A stretch of 63,665 bases of DNA from Bacillota bacterium (GCA_023411715.1 JAEYOM010000081.1:1-63665), one strand, 5' to 3'. Counted from the stretch's first letter, positions 19,645-28,233 are shown. Made by a program: numbers and translations. The notes: generated by a model from the letters alone, not told the origin.

Positions 19645-20277
19645 TCATGGTTTAGCTTGAACTGTCGTTTCATATTGTGAAATTGGGTTCTGCAATGGTG
19701 GTTGTTTGGTATCACCAGAATTAGGGGAAGGATTTTTTGTAAAATAATCTTTTTCAGCTTCATTTATAAATTTGCGTTCTCCCTGAGCAGTTTTTGTATC
19801 TGTAATTTTCCACTTGAACGTACTATCATTATTTGCAGCAAATTCATATAGAGTATATAGTCCCTTTAAATCTTGGGCCGCAGCTATCCCTTGAGTATTA
19901 TCTTCATTTACGTATACAGATAGAACTGTATCCCCATAATTAAGATGTATCTGTTCTCTAATATCCCCTATATTTAGATCTTTATATTCAGGTTTCATAT
20001 AACCAACAAGGGTATTAATTTTCCTATAATTGTTCAAGTCAATATTGAAAACCTCCGCCATCGTTTTATCCCATTTTAAATTAAAGTCATATACCTCTTT
20101 CATATTGTCCTTCTCATTGTTGTTTTTTGTAGAAGAATCATTGTATGCATTTGCGTCGGTACTCGACAACTTCCCTGAATAAGTACTTGCAAATATCCCT
20201 ACCGCTATCATACACAAAATAGCGCTTACTACAAAAATCACAATGTTTCTTTTCCGTTTGTTGAATTTTATAATCAT
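19645..20277 (-). CDS. Unrecognised membrane-anchored extracellular protein
   Basis: A 210-residue protein starting at ATG 20277, which has AAAGGAGG upstream; the longer reading from 20310 does not. A basic N-terminus and one helix (IVIFVVSAILCMIAVGIFA) indicate an anchored or secreted protein. The rest is a hydrophilic domain with no motif I recognise and a Pro/Gln-rich tail. It is the last gene in the minus-strand order sigma, anti-sigma, small exported protein, this gene, so it is a candidate target or effector of that sigma unit. It is AT-rich compared with the flanking genes. Confidence 0.7.
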   Translation of the reverse strand: MIIKFNKRKRNIVIFVVSAILCMIAVGIFASTYSGKLSSTDANAYNDSSTKNNNEKDNMKEVYDFNLKWDKTMAEVFNIDLNNYRKINTLVGYMKPEYKDLNIGDIREQIHLNYGDTVLSVYVNEDNTQGIAAAQDLKGLYTLYEFAANNDSTFKWKITDTKTAQGERKFINEAEKDYFTKNPSPNSGDTKQPPLQNPISQYETTVQAKP

Positions 20278-20394
20278 GATTGCCTCCTTTGTACTTAGTA
20301 TACTTTCCATTTTATTAGTAACATTTATTCCACTTTATACCATACCACAGAATAGTCCCATCGCTATATGCTCTCATGTCACATTTATGGCAAT

Positions 20395-20438
20395 AATATG
20401 AGTGAATTTGGAAATTTATATCCAAACCCACTCATATT
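20395..20438. terminator. Long AT-rich hairpin at the end of the small exported gene
   Basis: AATATGAGTG pairs with CACTCATATT and, inside it, TTTGG pairs with CCAAA. The hairpin overlaps the last codons of the 63-residue gene. No T-run follows, so it may be an mRNA end-stabilising structure rather than a true terminator. Confidence 0.55.
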
Positions 20439-20607
20439 GAAAGTCAAATCCTGCTCTTTTTTCCAAAATGAAATAGGGTGAAAATGATGTATTGGCCTTG
20501 ACTGAAGTTGCTGTGGCTGTTTGTCCAACTGCAAACACATTAATACTGCTTACATATATAGAAATAATTATTGGGAAAATCGTCTTACTAAAGAATCGTT
20601 TATTCAA
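20416..20607 (-). CDS. Small exported protein, unrecognised
   Basis: 63 residues: a basic start (MNKRFFSK), a hydrophobic core (TIFPIIISIYVSSINVFAVG) consistent with a signal peptide cleaved near residue 28, and a short mature part rich in aromatics at the end. A GGGGGAG sequence lies about a dozen bases upstream. No family recognised. Its place downstream of the sigma/anti-sigma pair suggests co-regulation. It could also be a decaying gene, so confidence is moderate. Confidence 0.5.
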   Translation of the reverse strand: MNKRFFSKTIFPIIISIYVSSINVFAVGQTATATSVKANTSFSPYFILEKRAGFDFQYEWVWI

Positions 20608-20687
20608 GAGAGCTCCCCCTTAAATTGGCTTCACTAATAATAACCTGCCAAAAGAGAAAAAGGGGACAAGTTTTGAAAAAATATTTT

Positions 20688-21371
20688 CTATTTTTTAATG
20701 CTCCTAGCTATTTCTGCCATTTCATTTTCCTCAACCGTTCCACTCAGTGAATATGTATAGTCTTCATCATGCCATACCAAAATATTGACGTTTTCATTTG
20801 AACTAAAAAGAGCTTCATGCCCGTTTATCTTGAGTTTCTTAACTGAAGCATCCTCCGTATCGATTCCGATTGAACCAGTTATTTCTCTCATTGAAAAAAT
20901 AAAATAACTTTCCTCTCCTTTGAAGACCAAACTGATCATATCACCTTTGACATCCTTTTTATCAAGCTTAAAGCCTTCAGGTATATAGCCAAGGGTGATC
21001 TCATCGGATGCATATGAATCGCCTTTTGTACCTTCTTCGCTGAAATTGATTTCCGAATGTGTCTGGCTCATATCAATAACAAAGTTTAGGACCTTGACCC
21101 GCCAGGCTTCCACGCTGAACACAAAAACACCTGACACAACAACTATTGCAAGAAAAAACACGGCGGCACGCTTTGAGTATTTCAACACTTTTCTGTATAC
21201 CAGTTTTCTCTGCTCTTTTCTGAATAACTTCCGCATTGCATTTTCATGCTCTTTTGAAAATTCAACATCATCCGGGTCGGGCAGTTCCATTCCCAATTCT
21301 TCAGCAGCTATAGGAGCGGCTTTATCTATCAAATCATCTAATATTTTATCCCAAAGGTCATTGTCAATCAT
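20688..21371 (-). CDS. Anti-sigma-factor-like protein with DUF4367-type domain
   Basis: 227 residues. A cytosolic N-terminus (~1-65) is followed by one transmembrane helix (AAVFFLAIVVVSGVFVF, ~70-90). An extracellular domain contains LGYIPEGFKLDKKDVKGD and GHEALFSSNENVNILVWHDEDYTYSLSG, the pattern of DUF4367 domains on clostridial anti-sigma factors. The start overlaps the sigma gene by four bases (ATGA), which is the usual arrangement of an ECF sigma factor with its membrane-bound inhibitor. It presumably holds the sigma factor until an envelope signal releases it. Confidence 0.85.
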   Translation of the reverse strand: MIDNDLWDKILDDLIDKAAPIAAEELGMELPDPDDVEFSKEHENAMRKLFRKEQRKLVYRKVLKYSKRAAVFFLAIVVVSGVFVFSVEAWRVKVLNFVIDMSQTHSEINFSEEGTKGDSYASDEITLGYIPEGFKLDKKDVKGDMISLVFKGEESYFIFSMREITGSIGIDTEDASVKKLKINGHEALFSSNENVNILVWHDEDYTYSLSGTVEENEMAEIARSIKK

Positions 21372-21916
21372 TTCATACCCTCCTTATCAAGCGCTTGGGC
21401 CAACATTTTTCGTGCTCTTGTCAATCTTTTTTTAACTGTCTCTTCAGGTATTTCCAAATATTTTGCGATTTCTTCACGACTATATTTATGAGCCCGTTTT
21501 AATAAAAGTGCGTCTCTGTATTTAGGAGGCAGAGCCTTAATCGACTTGGTAATCCACTCAACACTTTCTTTATTAACCAATATATCAAGTGGGTCGTTTC
21601 CTGTGTCAGCCGTATCGGTATCCATATCATCAACTTCATCATTCTGTATGTTCAAGTATAATTTTTTTTTGCAAATACTTTTTGCAACATTTACACATAT
21701 AATAACCAAGAAATTTTTCGACTGGGGACAATTATTTTCATCAATCTTATGCAAATTGCTGATTATTTTAACAAATGACTGCTGGACGGCATCTTCGGCA
21801 AGCTGTTTGTCCTGTAGGATTTTATTGGCTTCGCTGAACATCAAACTGCTATATTTCTTATATAATCGCTCCACCTTTAGTTGGTCTTTATCATCTTTTG
21901 CCCGCATCGAAAACAT
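21368..21916 (-). CDS. ECF-type RNA polymerase sigma factor
   Basis: 182 residues with sigma-70 region 2 near residues 10-80 (LMFSEANKILQDKQLAEDAVQQSFVKI, the DAxQ motif) and region 4 near 120-175 (ALPPKYRDALLLKRAHKYSREEIAKYL then an EETVKKRLTRARK recognition helix). There is no sigma region 1 or 3. It heads the minus-strand block sigma, DUF4367 anti-sigma and two exported proteins. Unlike self-activating ECF genes, the upstream region shows vegetative-type promoter boxes. Confidence 0.92.
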   Translation of the reverse strand: MFSMRAKDDKDQLKVERLYKKYSSLMFSEANKILQDKQLAEDAVQQSFVKIISNLHKIDENNCPQSKNFLVIICVNVAKSICKKKLYLNIQNDEVDDMDTDTADTGNDPLDILVNKESVEWITKSIKALPPKYRDALLLKRAHKYSREEIAKYLEIPEETVKKRLTRARKMLAQALDKEGMK

Positions 21917-21957
21917 AACCTCACTCCGATTTTGCTGCCATATTATACCTATATGGA

Positions 21958-21987
21958 ATTATAACTCATATGCTTCCATTTTTTCAA
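21958..21987 (-). promoter_or_regulatory. Vegetative-type promoter for the sigma gene
   Basis: On the minus strand TTGAAA (21987-21982), an 18-base gap and TATAAT (21963-21958) lie about 45 bp upstream of the sigma-factor ATG. A second TATAAT-like box follows nearer the gene. Confidence 0.65.
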
Positions 21988-22040
21988 GAAATCTTTGTTT
22001 TCTTAACTTTTATGTAAGATTTAATAACATTAAATATATC

Positions 22041-22181
22041 AATTCATCGGATATAACAGGCAGCGGTTACGATAATACGACAAGCTACTTTACTATATTC
22101 TCCAGGTATACTGATAAAGATTGTTGCAGCAAAATCAATAAATAATAATGCAACTTTAAAAAAATATTATTGAACAAATTT
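22041..22181 (+). repeat. Direct repeat, copy 2 (orphan 3' end of a Memo gene)
   Basis: In-frame translation continues the Memo C-terminus (SSDITGSGYDNTTSYFT) and ends RYTDKDCCSKINK then two stop codons, but no gene body precedes it. It matches 19471-19587 except for 24 additional bases. Its right end supplies the -35 box of the murA promoter, which suggests this copy is the ancestral junction. Confidence 0.88.
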
Positions 22182-22199
22182 GATAAATACGGGTATAAT
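22170..22199 (+). promoter_or_regulatory. Promoter for murA
   Basis: TTGAAC at 22170-22175 and a perfect TATAAT at 22194-22199 are separated by 18 bases, 43 bp upstream of the murA start. The -35 box lies inside repeat copy 2. Copy 1 has the same -35 sequence but no -10. Confidence 0.75.
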
Positions 22200-22241
22200 A
22201 GACATGGACAACCATACTGAAACAAGAAAGCGGGAAAACTA

Positions 22242-23534
22242 ATGAGATGGCTTGAAGTAAACAGCTCCAAACCACTGAACGGTAAAATCAAGGCCCCCGG
22301 TTCGAAAAACAGCTCTCTGGCTCTGCTGGCAGCCTGTTGTCTGGCAGAAGAGCCCGTACACCTGATAAATATCCCTGAAATATCCGATATAAAGGTAGTT
22401 CTTAAAATACTGCGAAGTATAGGGGCAACAATAGAAAAAGAAAATCAGACTTACATAATCGATTCACGAAATATAAATACTGCGGAAATAGATCGGGAGC
22501 TATCCTCTTCATTTCGTGCTGCCTATTATTTCGTTGGGGCGCTTATTGCCAGATACCATAAAGTTTCGATTAGCTATCCCGGAGGTGACAATTTCGTCTC
22601 AAGGCCAATCGATCAGCATTTGAAAGGTCTTAAAGCCCTTGGTGCAAAAGTATCACTTTTCAATGATTATTACACTGTGGAAGCGGAGACGCTGAATGGC
22701 GCTGAAATATTTTTTGACGTTATGTCCTGCGGCGCAACGATAAATGTTATGCTGGCCGCCGTACTGGCAAAAGGTAAAACTACGCTGTACAATGCCGCAA
22801 GAGACCCGGAAGTCGTTGACACAGCTGTAATGCTCAACAAAATGGGCGCTCGCATTTTCGGGGCCGGCACTGATACGATCCGGATCCAGGGCGTTCCACA
22901 GCTCGGGGGCTGCTCGCACACTGCAGCGCCCGACAGGTTGATCACAGGTGCTTACCTGATAGGAGCCGGGATTACAGGAGGAACATTGACGGTCGAAGAC
23001 GCGATCCCCGAGCATCTTGAGCCCTGTATGGCAAAGCTTACGGAGCTAGGCCTCTATTTTGATCAAACCGAAAGCAGCATTACCGTACATGGGGGTGGAC
23101 GGGTCAGGGCGACACGTATCAGGACCGGCAAATATCCAATGTTTGAAAGCGATTTTCAGCAGCCGGTGACGGTATTGCTTTTGAAAGCCAATGGCAGAAG
23201 CACAATATCTGACCGCATTTACCCGAAGCGTTTCAATCACTGCGAGCAGCTCAACAGGATGGGCGCCGATATTGCCGTAAGAAACGGCATAGCCCGGATA
23301 AACAGCCACAGGCAGCTTACAGGCACGTGGGTTCATGCCTGCGATATCAGGGCCGGCACCGCGCTCGTACTGGCCGGGTTGCTTGCGGAAGGCACCACGA
23401 GGATCACGGGCGTGGAACATATCGAACGCGGCTACGAGGATATTGTAAGGGATTTCAGACTCCTGGGAGCCGATATATCGATGGTAACAGGCGAAGGCAT
23501 CGGTGAAATGGATATAGGGCAAGTACATATTTGA
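22242..23534 (+). CDS. murA: UDP-N-acetylglucosamine 1-carboxyvinyltransferase with Cys-to-Asp active site
   Basis: 430 residues, normal MurA length, with the EPSP-synthase-like double fold. It catalyses the first committed step of peptidoglycan synthesis, PEP transfer to UDP-GlcNAc. Residues Lys22 and Asn23 (GSKNSS), the Arg in SFRAAYYF, RPID, the substrate Asp in ESDFQQP and the Arg in CDIRAGTALVLAG are all conserved. The loop that normally reads GGC(A/T)IGARP reads PGGDNFVSRPID, placing Asp116 where the fosfomycin-binding Cys sits. Aspartate variants are active and fosfomycin-insensitive in mycobacteria and chlamydiae. A second, canonical MurA may exist elsewhere. It follows a good promoter and is monocistronic. 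Confidence 0.9.
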   Translation: MRWLEVNSSKPLNGKIKAPGSKNSSLALLAACCLAEEPVHLINIPEISDIKVVLKILRSIGATIEKENQTYIIDSRNINTAEIDRELSSSFRAAYYFVGALIARYHKVSISYPGGDNFVSRPIDQHLKGLKALGAKVSLFNDYYTVEAETLNGAEIFFDVMSCGATINVMLAAVLAKGKTTLYNAARDPEVVDTAVMLNKMGARIFGAGTDTIRIQGVPQLGGCSHTAAPDRLITGAYLIGAGITGGTLTVEDAIPEHLEPCMAKLTELGLYFDQTESSITVHGGGRVRATRIRTGKYPMFESDFQQPVTVLLLKANGRSTISDRIYPKRFNHCEQLNRMGADIAVRNGIARINSHRQLTGTWVHACDIRAGTALVLAGLLAEGTTRITGVEHIERGYEDIVRDFRLLGADISMVTGEGIGEMDIGQVHI

Positions 23535-23601
23535 TATTCATATTCATATTCAATTTTCAATATTCAATACTCAGGGTTGCACGCGCACTGCACGTACAAC
23601 A

Positions 23602-23639
23602 AAAGGCTGATCGATATATCAAATACCGCATCAGCCTTT
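23602..23639. terminator. Bidirectional terminator between murA and the HtrA gene
   Basis: AAAGGCTGAT pairs perfectly with ATCAGCCTTT over an 18-base loop. The A and T flanks make it work in both directions for the two convergent genes. Confidence 0.85.
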
Positions 23640-23677
23640 AGAATTTCCTTTACTGTTTACTTCCGATTACAGCTTCC

Positions 23678-24979
23678 TTATGACTCTTCGCCGAATGTCA
23701 CGCTCAATTTTATCGTGGCACCATCCCTCACTATGGTGAAAGTAGCCGTATCTCCCGGTTTATAAGCTTCCTTTGCCTTGTCGAGGTCGCTCATCGTTTT
23801 TATCGTCTTCCCATCTATAGCCGTAATGACGTCTCCTGCCTGCAAGCCGGCTTTTGCAGCGCCGCTGCCGGCCGTGACATCGCTTATGTAGATGCCTACA
23901 GGCAATTTGTAAAAGCTCGAGTAAGCGCTTGTCACTTCACTTCCTGAAATCCCGATAAACGGTCTGCCTTTGACTTTCCCATAAGTCCTGAGCTGGTCCA
24001 CTATCGGTTTGGCATCGTTTATCGGTATCGCGAAGCCCAAGCCTTCGACACCTGAAGCAGCAATTTTTACTGAATTGATGCCGATAACCTGGCCCTGCGA
24101 ATTGAGGAGGGCTCCTCCGCTGTTGCCTTCGTTTATTGCGGCATCGGTCTGTATCAGGCTCATCGTCCTGTCATCCATTTCGATCGATCTGTTCAGGGCG
24201 CTTATTACGCCCACAGTAACGGAGCCTGCAAATTCCATACCGAGCGGGTTCCCGATCGCGACCGCAAGTTCACCGACTTCAAGTTTTGATGAATCGCCGA
24301 ATTCCGCAACGGGAAGATAATTGAGGTCTACTTTTATCACGGCGAGGTCTGTCTGACTGTCGCCGCCCTTAAAGGTCGCCTTCGCCTCCCTACCGTCAGG
24401 AAGGAAAACCTCGAGCAGCGTTTTAGTGCTTACTCCGCTCTTAGGATCGGCATATGAGACCACATGGTAATTTGTCATGATATATCCGTCTTTACTGATA
24501 ATTATTCCTGAACCTTCACCTACCATTCCGTTATTGCCGCCTAAGTAATTGGACCTTGTCCCCGATAAAGTCATTCGTATTCCTACGATGGACGGGCCTG
24601 CCTTCTTCGCGATCGCAGTGACATCGGAGCCTTTGGCAAGCGCCGCTGCCTGTATGCCGGACGTTCCTGAACCTGTTATGATATCTCTCGAAGCTGTACC
24701 CGTAGCCGGCGCCTGCTGATCCAAAGCCTGTTGTGCCGAAGCCTGTACGCCCGAAGTATTCTCTTCGGCGACGGTGTTCGAGGCTAAAGTCATATTCTTC
24801 AGGTCACCCGTGAGTTTTGCATATATGAAGCTTCCGGCAGCAACGCTGCTGATCATCGATGTTACAAGGATAAGCGCTATGTAAACAAATATCCTGCGCT
24901 TCCTTCCGGACGGCTTGCAGCTGTTTTCCGGCAAATTGCCGTTATTTGTGCTGTAATTGCTATTTATATCTCCGTACAT
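23678..24979 (-). CDS. HtrA/DegP-like membrane-anchored serine protease with PDZ domain
   Basis: 433 residues. A short cytosolic segment and a single helix near residues 28-50 anchor the protease outside. The trypsin-like triad is complete: His in MTNYHVVSY, Asp in SQTDLAVIKVD and Ser in NEGNSGGALLN. The C-terminal ~90 residues form a PDZ domain (GIYISDVTAGSGAAKAGLQAGD). A role in degrading misfolded exported proteins follows from the family. A TGTAAC-containing box at 25033-25047, shared with the SH3b gene, lies in its promoter region. Confidence 0.93.
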   Translation of the reverse strand: MYGDINSNYSTNNGNLPENSCKPSGRKRRIFVYIALILVTSMISSVAAGSFIYAKLTGDLKNMTLASNTVAEENTSGVQASAQQALDQQAPATGTASRDIITGSGTSGIQAAALAKGSDVTAIAKKAGPSIVGIRMTLSGTRSNYLGGNNGMVGEGSGIIISKDGYIMTNYHVVSYADPKSGVSTKTLLEVFLPDGREAKATFKGGDSQTDLAVIKVDLNYLPVAEFGDSSKLEVGELAVAIGNPLGMEFAGSVTVGVISALNRSIEMDDRTMSLIQTDAAINEGNSGGALLNSQGQVIGINSVKIAASGVEGLGFAIPINDAKPIVDQLRTYGKVKGRPFIGISGSEVTSAYSSFYKLPVGIYISDVTAGSGAAKAGLQAGDVITAIDGKTIKTMSDLDKAKEAYKPGDTATFTIVRDGATIKLSVTFGEES

Positions 24980-25032
24980 AACTATGACCTCCCCTGGATT
25001 ATCAGTGTCTATATAAATGATATTACCCCTAT

Positions 25033-25047
25033 TTTGTTACAAAATCT
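25033..25047 (-). promoter_or_regulatory. Palindromic box upstream of the HtrA gene
   Basis: ATTTTGTTACAAAAT is a perfect 7-1-7 inverted repeat. A -10-like TTATAT lies 16 bases downstream on the minus strand. The same box, 14 of 15 bases identical and with the same distance to TATAAT, precedes the SH3b gene at 28884-28898. Confidence 0.55.
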
Positions 25048-25190
25048 CATAGACTTTTTTAATAAATTGTTAAAATATACGGAAGCAAGGAAAATTATAT
25101 AATGCGTCTGCATGGTCACTTTCTATTGCGGAGTTTTGTTCAAAGAGCATATAGATACAGCGACAAGAAAGTAACCATACAGACAGATAT

Positions 25191-25814
25191 TCACCGGTCA
25201 ACAATAAATGATTTGATCAACGCGAAGTATTCCCTCAAGTACGAAGGTATTACGATCTGCACCGTTTTGCCGGAGATGGCGTGAGCATCGAGGCCATTCC
25301 TTTCGGCCAGCATCTTTGCCCTCAGAATATGAAAGCTGTTGGTAATAAAAGTCACTTTCCGGAGCTGCTTCCCCGTCTTCGATTCGATCAGCTCCCTGCT
25401 TAGCCTGAAGTTTTCCATCGTACTTGTAGATCCGGTCTCGGTCAGTATCCTGCCCTCATCGACGCCCACGGAGACAAGGTACTTTTTCATCGCCTCTGCC
25501 TCGGTTATTGTTTCGCCGCGGCCCTGTCCACCGGATACGACGACTATGGTATCGGGATACTTTTTAAGGTACTTCGCCCCGGCTTCAAGCCTCTCCCTAA
25601 GCGATATATTAGGCACATCGCCCTTTAGCCCGGCGCCAAGTATGATCAGGTAATCCGTTTTTGTCTCGGGATCGGATACGCCGCTGTAAATGATCAAGCC
25701 TTCTACTGCCAGAAACTGCAGCAGCAGGATCACAAGGACAGGCAATATGATCTTTTTATAATTTGCCTTTTTTCTGACTCTCGATATGACCTTAGTTTCG
25801 CTGATGCCTCTCAA
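25191..25814 (-). CDS. YdcF/SanA-family (DUF218) membrane protein
   Basis: 207 residues. A basic start and one helix (KIILPVLVILLLQFLAVEGLIIY) are followed by a DUF218 domain: DYLIILGAGLKG, LRERLEAGAKYLKKYPDTIVVVSGGQGRGE, SEAxAMKKYL-like acidic loop, ILTETGSTSTMENFRLS and FITNSFHILRA. The family includes ElyC and SanA, linked to envelope precursor metabolism. The start is a TTG preceded closely by GGGGGAG. It has no clear operon partner. Confidence 0.85.
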   Translation of the reverse strand: MRGISETKVISRVRKKANYKKIILPVLVILLLQFLAVEGLIIYSGVSDPETKTDYLIILGAGLKGDVPNISLRERLEAGAKYLKKYPDTIVVVSGGQGRGETITEAEAMKKYLVSVGVDEGRILTETGSTSTMENFRLSRELIESKTGKQLRKVTFITNSFHILRAKMLAERNGLDAHAISGKTVQIVIPSYLREYFALIKSFIVDR

Positions 25815-25905
25815 AGCTCTCCCCCGGTATATCTGCCCATAATAAACAGGCTTGTTTTAGCCGTAAATCAGTTTTATTATACCATATTTATCACGTGTAT
25901 TCCAT

Positions 25906-26924
25906 TCATTTGACATTCCTGACAGAATTACGCTCGATCAACAAGGCGGACAGCAGCAGTTTTTCAGCTATGCCTTCATTGCCGTCGAACATCGACAGCA
26001 ATTTTAGGACGGCCTTGCGTCCCATCCATTCCTTTTTCACCTGCATGGTAGTCAGTTCGGGTGTTACGCTCCGGGCTGATACGATGTCGTCAAAGCCTAT
26101 CACGGAGATCTGCTCCGGTATCGATATATCAAGGCTTTTCAGAACCTTGTAAAGGAAGATAGCGCTTGCATCATTGCAGCAAAAAAGCGCTGAAGGAAGT
26201 TTTCCTTTGGATTTCAGCTTTTTTAAAAGCTGAAGTGTCTCCTGGTATGCTTCAGGTTCCATATAATCGAGAAAAATGCTGAAGGTCTTGTCCGGCTTTA
26301 TACCGTATGTTTCCATGGCCTTGCAATAACCCATATATCTGTCGTAAAAGCTGACGGAGTAACCGGTATTACCGAAAAAGCCGATATCGGTATGTCCCTT
26401 TTTGAGCAGGTACTCCGTCGCCATGTATCCCCCGCCGTTATTATCCGTAAGTACGCAGTCTATTTCGAGATCATCGAAATAATTGTCCACCATAATGACG
26501 GGCAAATTGTAGGAATCAAGCACTCTAACAGTTTTTTCCGAAACTCGCCCGAGAGTGATTATCCCTGAAATTATTGCATCCCTGACGCATATGGGCGTCT
26601 GGAAGCCCTCGGCATTTTCGTCGTAATAATGCAGAATCGTACTCATATTATGCTTCTTAGCCTCATCTTCTATGGCCATCTGTATGAGGTTGAAAAAGTC
26701 GATCGAATTCCGGGCGCTCTTCGGTATCACCAGGCAAAGCGCTCTTGCGACCTCTCCCTGTTTGCCGCCCCCTTATACTGATATCCAAGCTCTGCCGCCG
26801 TATCGAGTATCAGCCTGCGCGTATTTTCACTGACACCCTGAACACCCCGCAAAGCCAGGGAAACAGTATTTTTCGATACTCCGAGCTTCTTTGCGATTGA
26901 GTTCATGCTAACTTTACCGGCCAT
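25906..26924 (-). pseudogene. LacI-family regulator split by a single frameshift
   Basis: The N-terminal part from ATG 26924 (after AGGGGGG) has the LacI helix-turn-helix (MNSIAKKLGVSKNTVSLALRG) and stops at 26727. The remaining ~275 residues are an intact periplasmic-binding-like domain in another frame (IDCVLTDNNGGG, FFGNTGYSVSF, VIGFDDIVSARSVTPELTTMQV). Adding one G to the run of five G (plus-strand C run 26768-26772) restores a continuous reading GYQYKGGGKQGEVARALCLVIPKSARN, exactly LacI-like. It is either a real inactivation, a phase-variable tract or a sequencing error. It is divergent from the GH130 gene and presumably its regulator. Confidence 0.85.
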
Positions 26925-27016
26925 AGACCCCCCTGGTTTTATATGCTGTCGCGTCCATTTTATCACTTTACTTTTTTACTTGTCATCTGCTAAAATAATA
27001 TTGCATACCATGATTT

Positions 27017-27026
27017 GTAATATTAC
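27017..27026. promoter_or_regulatory. Small palindrome in the lacI-GH130 intergenic region
   Basis: GTAATATTAC is a perfect 10-base palindrome 23 bp upstream of the GH130 start codon, a plausible site for the divergent LacI regulator. Short AT palindromes are common, so support is weak. Confidence 0.3.
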
Positions 27027-27048
27027 GTTTTTTTTGGGGGGCAATACA

Positions 27049-28059
27049 ATGGGTATAATAGGCAAGTCCCTGAAGAATATACCCTGGCAGGATAAGCCGG
27101 AAGGATATGACGGCGTAATATGGAGGTATGACCGCAACCCCATCATAGAACGCAATCCCACCCGGCACTGTTCACGCGTATTCAACAGCGCGGTCATCCC
27201 ATACGGCGATTGTTTCGTCGGTATTTTCCGTGCGGATCAGACAGACGGGAAAGCCAGGCTCCATATGGGGCGAAGCAGTGATGCTGTTCACTGGCGAATA
27301 GAAGATGCTGCAATAAAGTGGAAAGATGAAGAAGGCAAGCCCTACGACCCCAATTATGCTTACGATCCCAGGCTGGTCGAGATTGACGGTATTTACTACA
27401 TAATCTGGTGTACAGACTTTGGCGGCGCAGCCCTGGGGCTTGGCACGACTACCGATTTCGAAACGTTCACAAGACTTGAAAACCCATTTATACCGTTCAA
27501 CAGGAACGGCGTACTTTTTCCCCGCAAGATCAACGGGAAGTATATGCTGCTGTCCAGGCCCAGTGACAGCGGCCATACGCCCTTCGGGGACATATTCGTC
27601 AGCGAGAGCCCCGACCTGAGGTACTGGGGAAGGCACAGACGCGTAATGGCAAAAGGCGGATCGGGCTGGTGGCAGAGCACCAAGATAGGCGCAGGCCCAA
27701 TACCGATAGAGATGGACGAGGGCTGGCTTTTGTTCTATCATGGGGTCTGTACGACCTGCAGCGGCTATGTATACAGCATGGGAGCCGCAATATTGGATAG
27801 GGACAACCCGTCGAAGGTCCTTTACAGGACCCTTGAACACCTGATGACGCCGGAGCAGCCTTATGAAACTGCGGGGTTTGTACCCAACGTAGTCTTTCCC
27901 TGCGCTACGCTCCAGGATACTGAAACAGGCAGGATAGCCATTTTCTACGGAGCAGCCGATACGTACGTTTCTCTGGCATTCGCCAAAGCCGACGAACTGG
28001 TGGAATACATCAGGAAAAATTCCGAACTGGTTCCCGGCGATGATATTGAGTACAAATGA
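27049..28059 (+). CDS. Glycoside hydrolase family 130 phosphorylase
   Basis: 336 residues from ATG 27049 (GGGGGG upstream). The earlier in-frame start lies in the promoter. The five-bladed-propeller signatures of GH130 are visible: RNPIIERNPTR near residue 27, VFNSAVIPYGDCFVGIFRAD near 47, NYAYDPRLVEIDGIYYIIW near 105, and the late FPCATLQD stretch. GH130 enzymes phosphorolyse beta-mannosidic bonds (mannosyl-glucose, mannooligosaccharides, mannosyl-GlcNAc). No signal peptide, so it acts on imported oligosaccharide. The subgroup is not assigned. Divergent from the broken LacI gene. Confidence 0.9.
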   Translation: MGIIGKSLKNIPWQDKPEGYDGVIWRYDRNPIIERNPTRHCSRVFNSAVIPYGDCFVGIFRADQTDGKARLHMGRSSDAVHWRIEDAAIKWKDEEGKPYDPNYAYDPRLVEIDGIYYIIWCTDFGGAALGLGTTTDFETFTRLENPFIPFNRNGVLFPRKINGKYMLLSRPSDSGHTPFGDIFVSESPDLRYWGRHRRVMAKGGSGWWQSTKIGAGPIPIEMDEGWLLFYHGVCTTCSGYVYSMGAAILDRDNPSKVLYRTLEHLMTPEQPYETAGFVPNVVFPCATLQDTETGRIAIFYGAADTYVSLAFAKADELVEYIRKNSELVPGDDIEYK

Positions 28060-28074
28060 TCAGAGGTGGTTTCC

Positions 28075-28233
28075 TTGATTAGCAAAGGCCCGTTTAAAGC
28101 GCAGAAGCGGGACTACCCGGTTGTCATGCCAGAAACTGATGACCCCGATGTCAAACATATACGATATAGTGAAAACGCAGGGGCGGTAAAATCGTCCCTG
28201 CGTTTCAGTCCCACTCCCTCACTTCTTGGTTAA
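28075..28233 (+). CDS. Possible small ORF or remnant downstream of GH130 gene
   Basis: A TTG-start frame of 52 codons follows GAGGTGG at good spacing, 15 bp after the GH130 stop. The first ~30 residues (ISKGPFKAQKRDYPVV...DDPDVKH) look protein-like, but the second half runs through the terminator hairpin at 28173-28205. It may be the start of a deleted operon gene. Low confidence. Confidence 0.25.
   Translation: MISKGPFKAQKRDYPVVMPETDDPDVKHIRYSENAGAVKSSLRFSPTPSLLG
28173..28205. terminator. Bidirectional terminator between GH130 and SH3b genes
   Basis: AAACGCAGGG pairs perfectly with CCCTGCGTTT around a 13-base loop. It sits between the convergent GH130 and SH3b genes. Confidence 0.85.

Noticed and set aside
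25102..25284. 60-codon plus-strand ORF upstream of the HtrA promoter
   Set aside because: It overlaps the end of the YdcF gene in antisense, has no ribosome binding site and no protein-like features.
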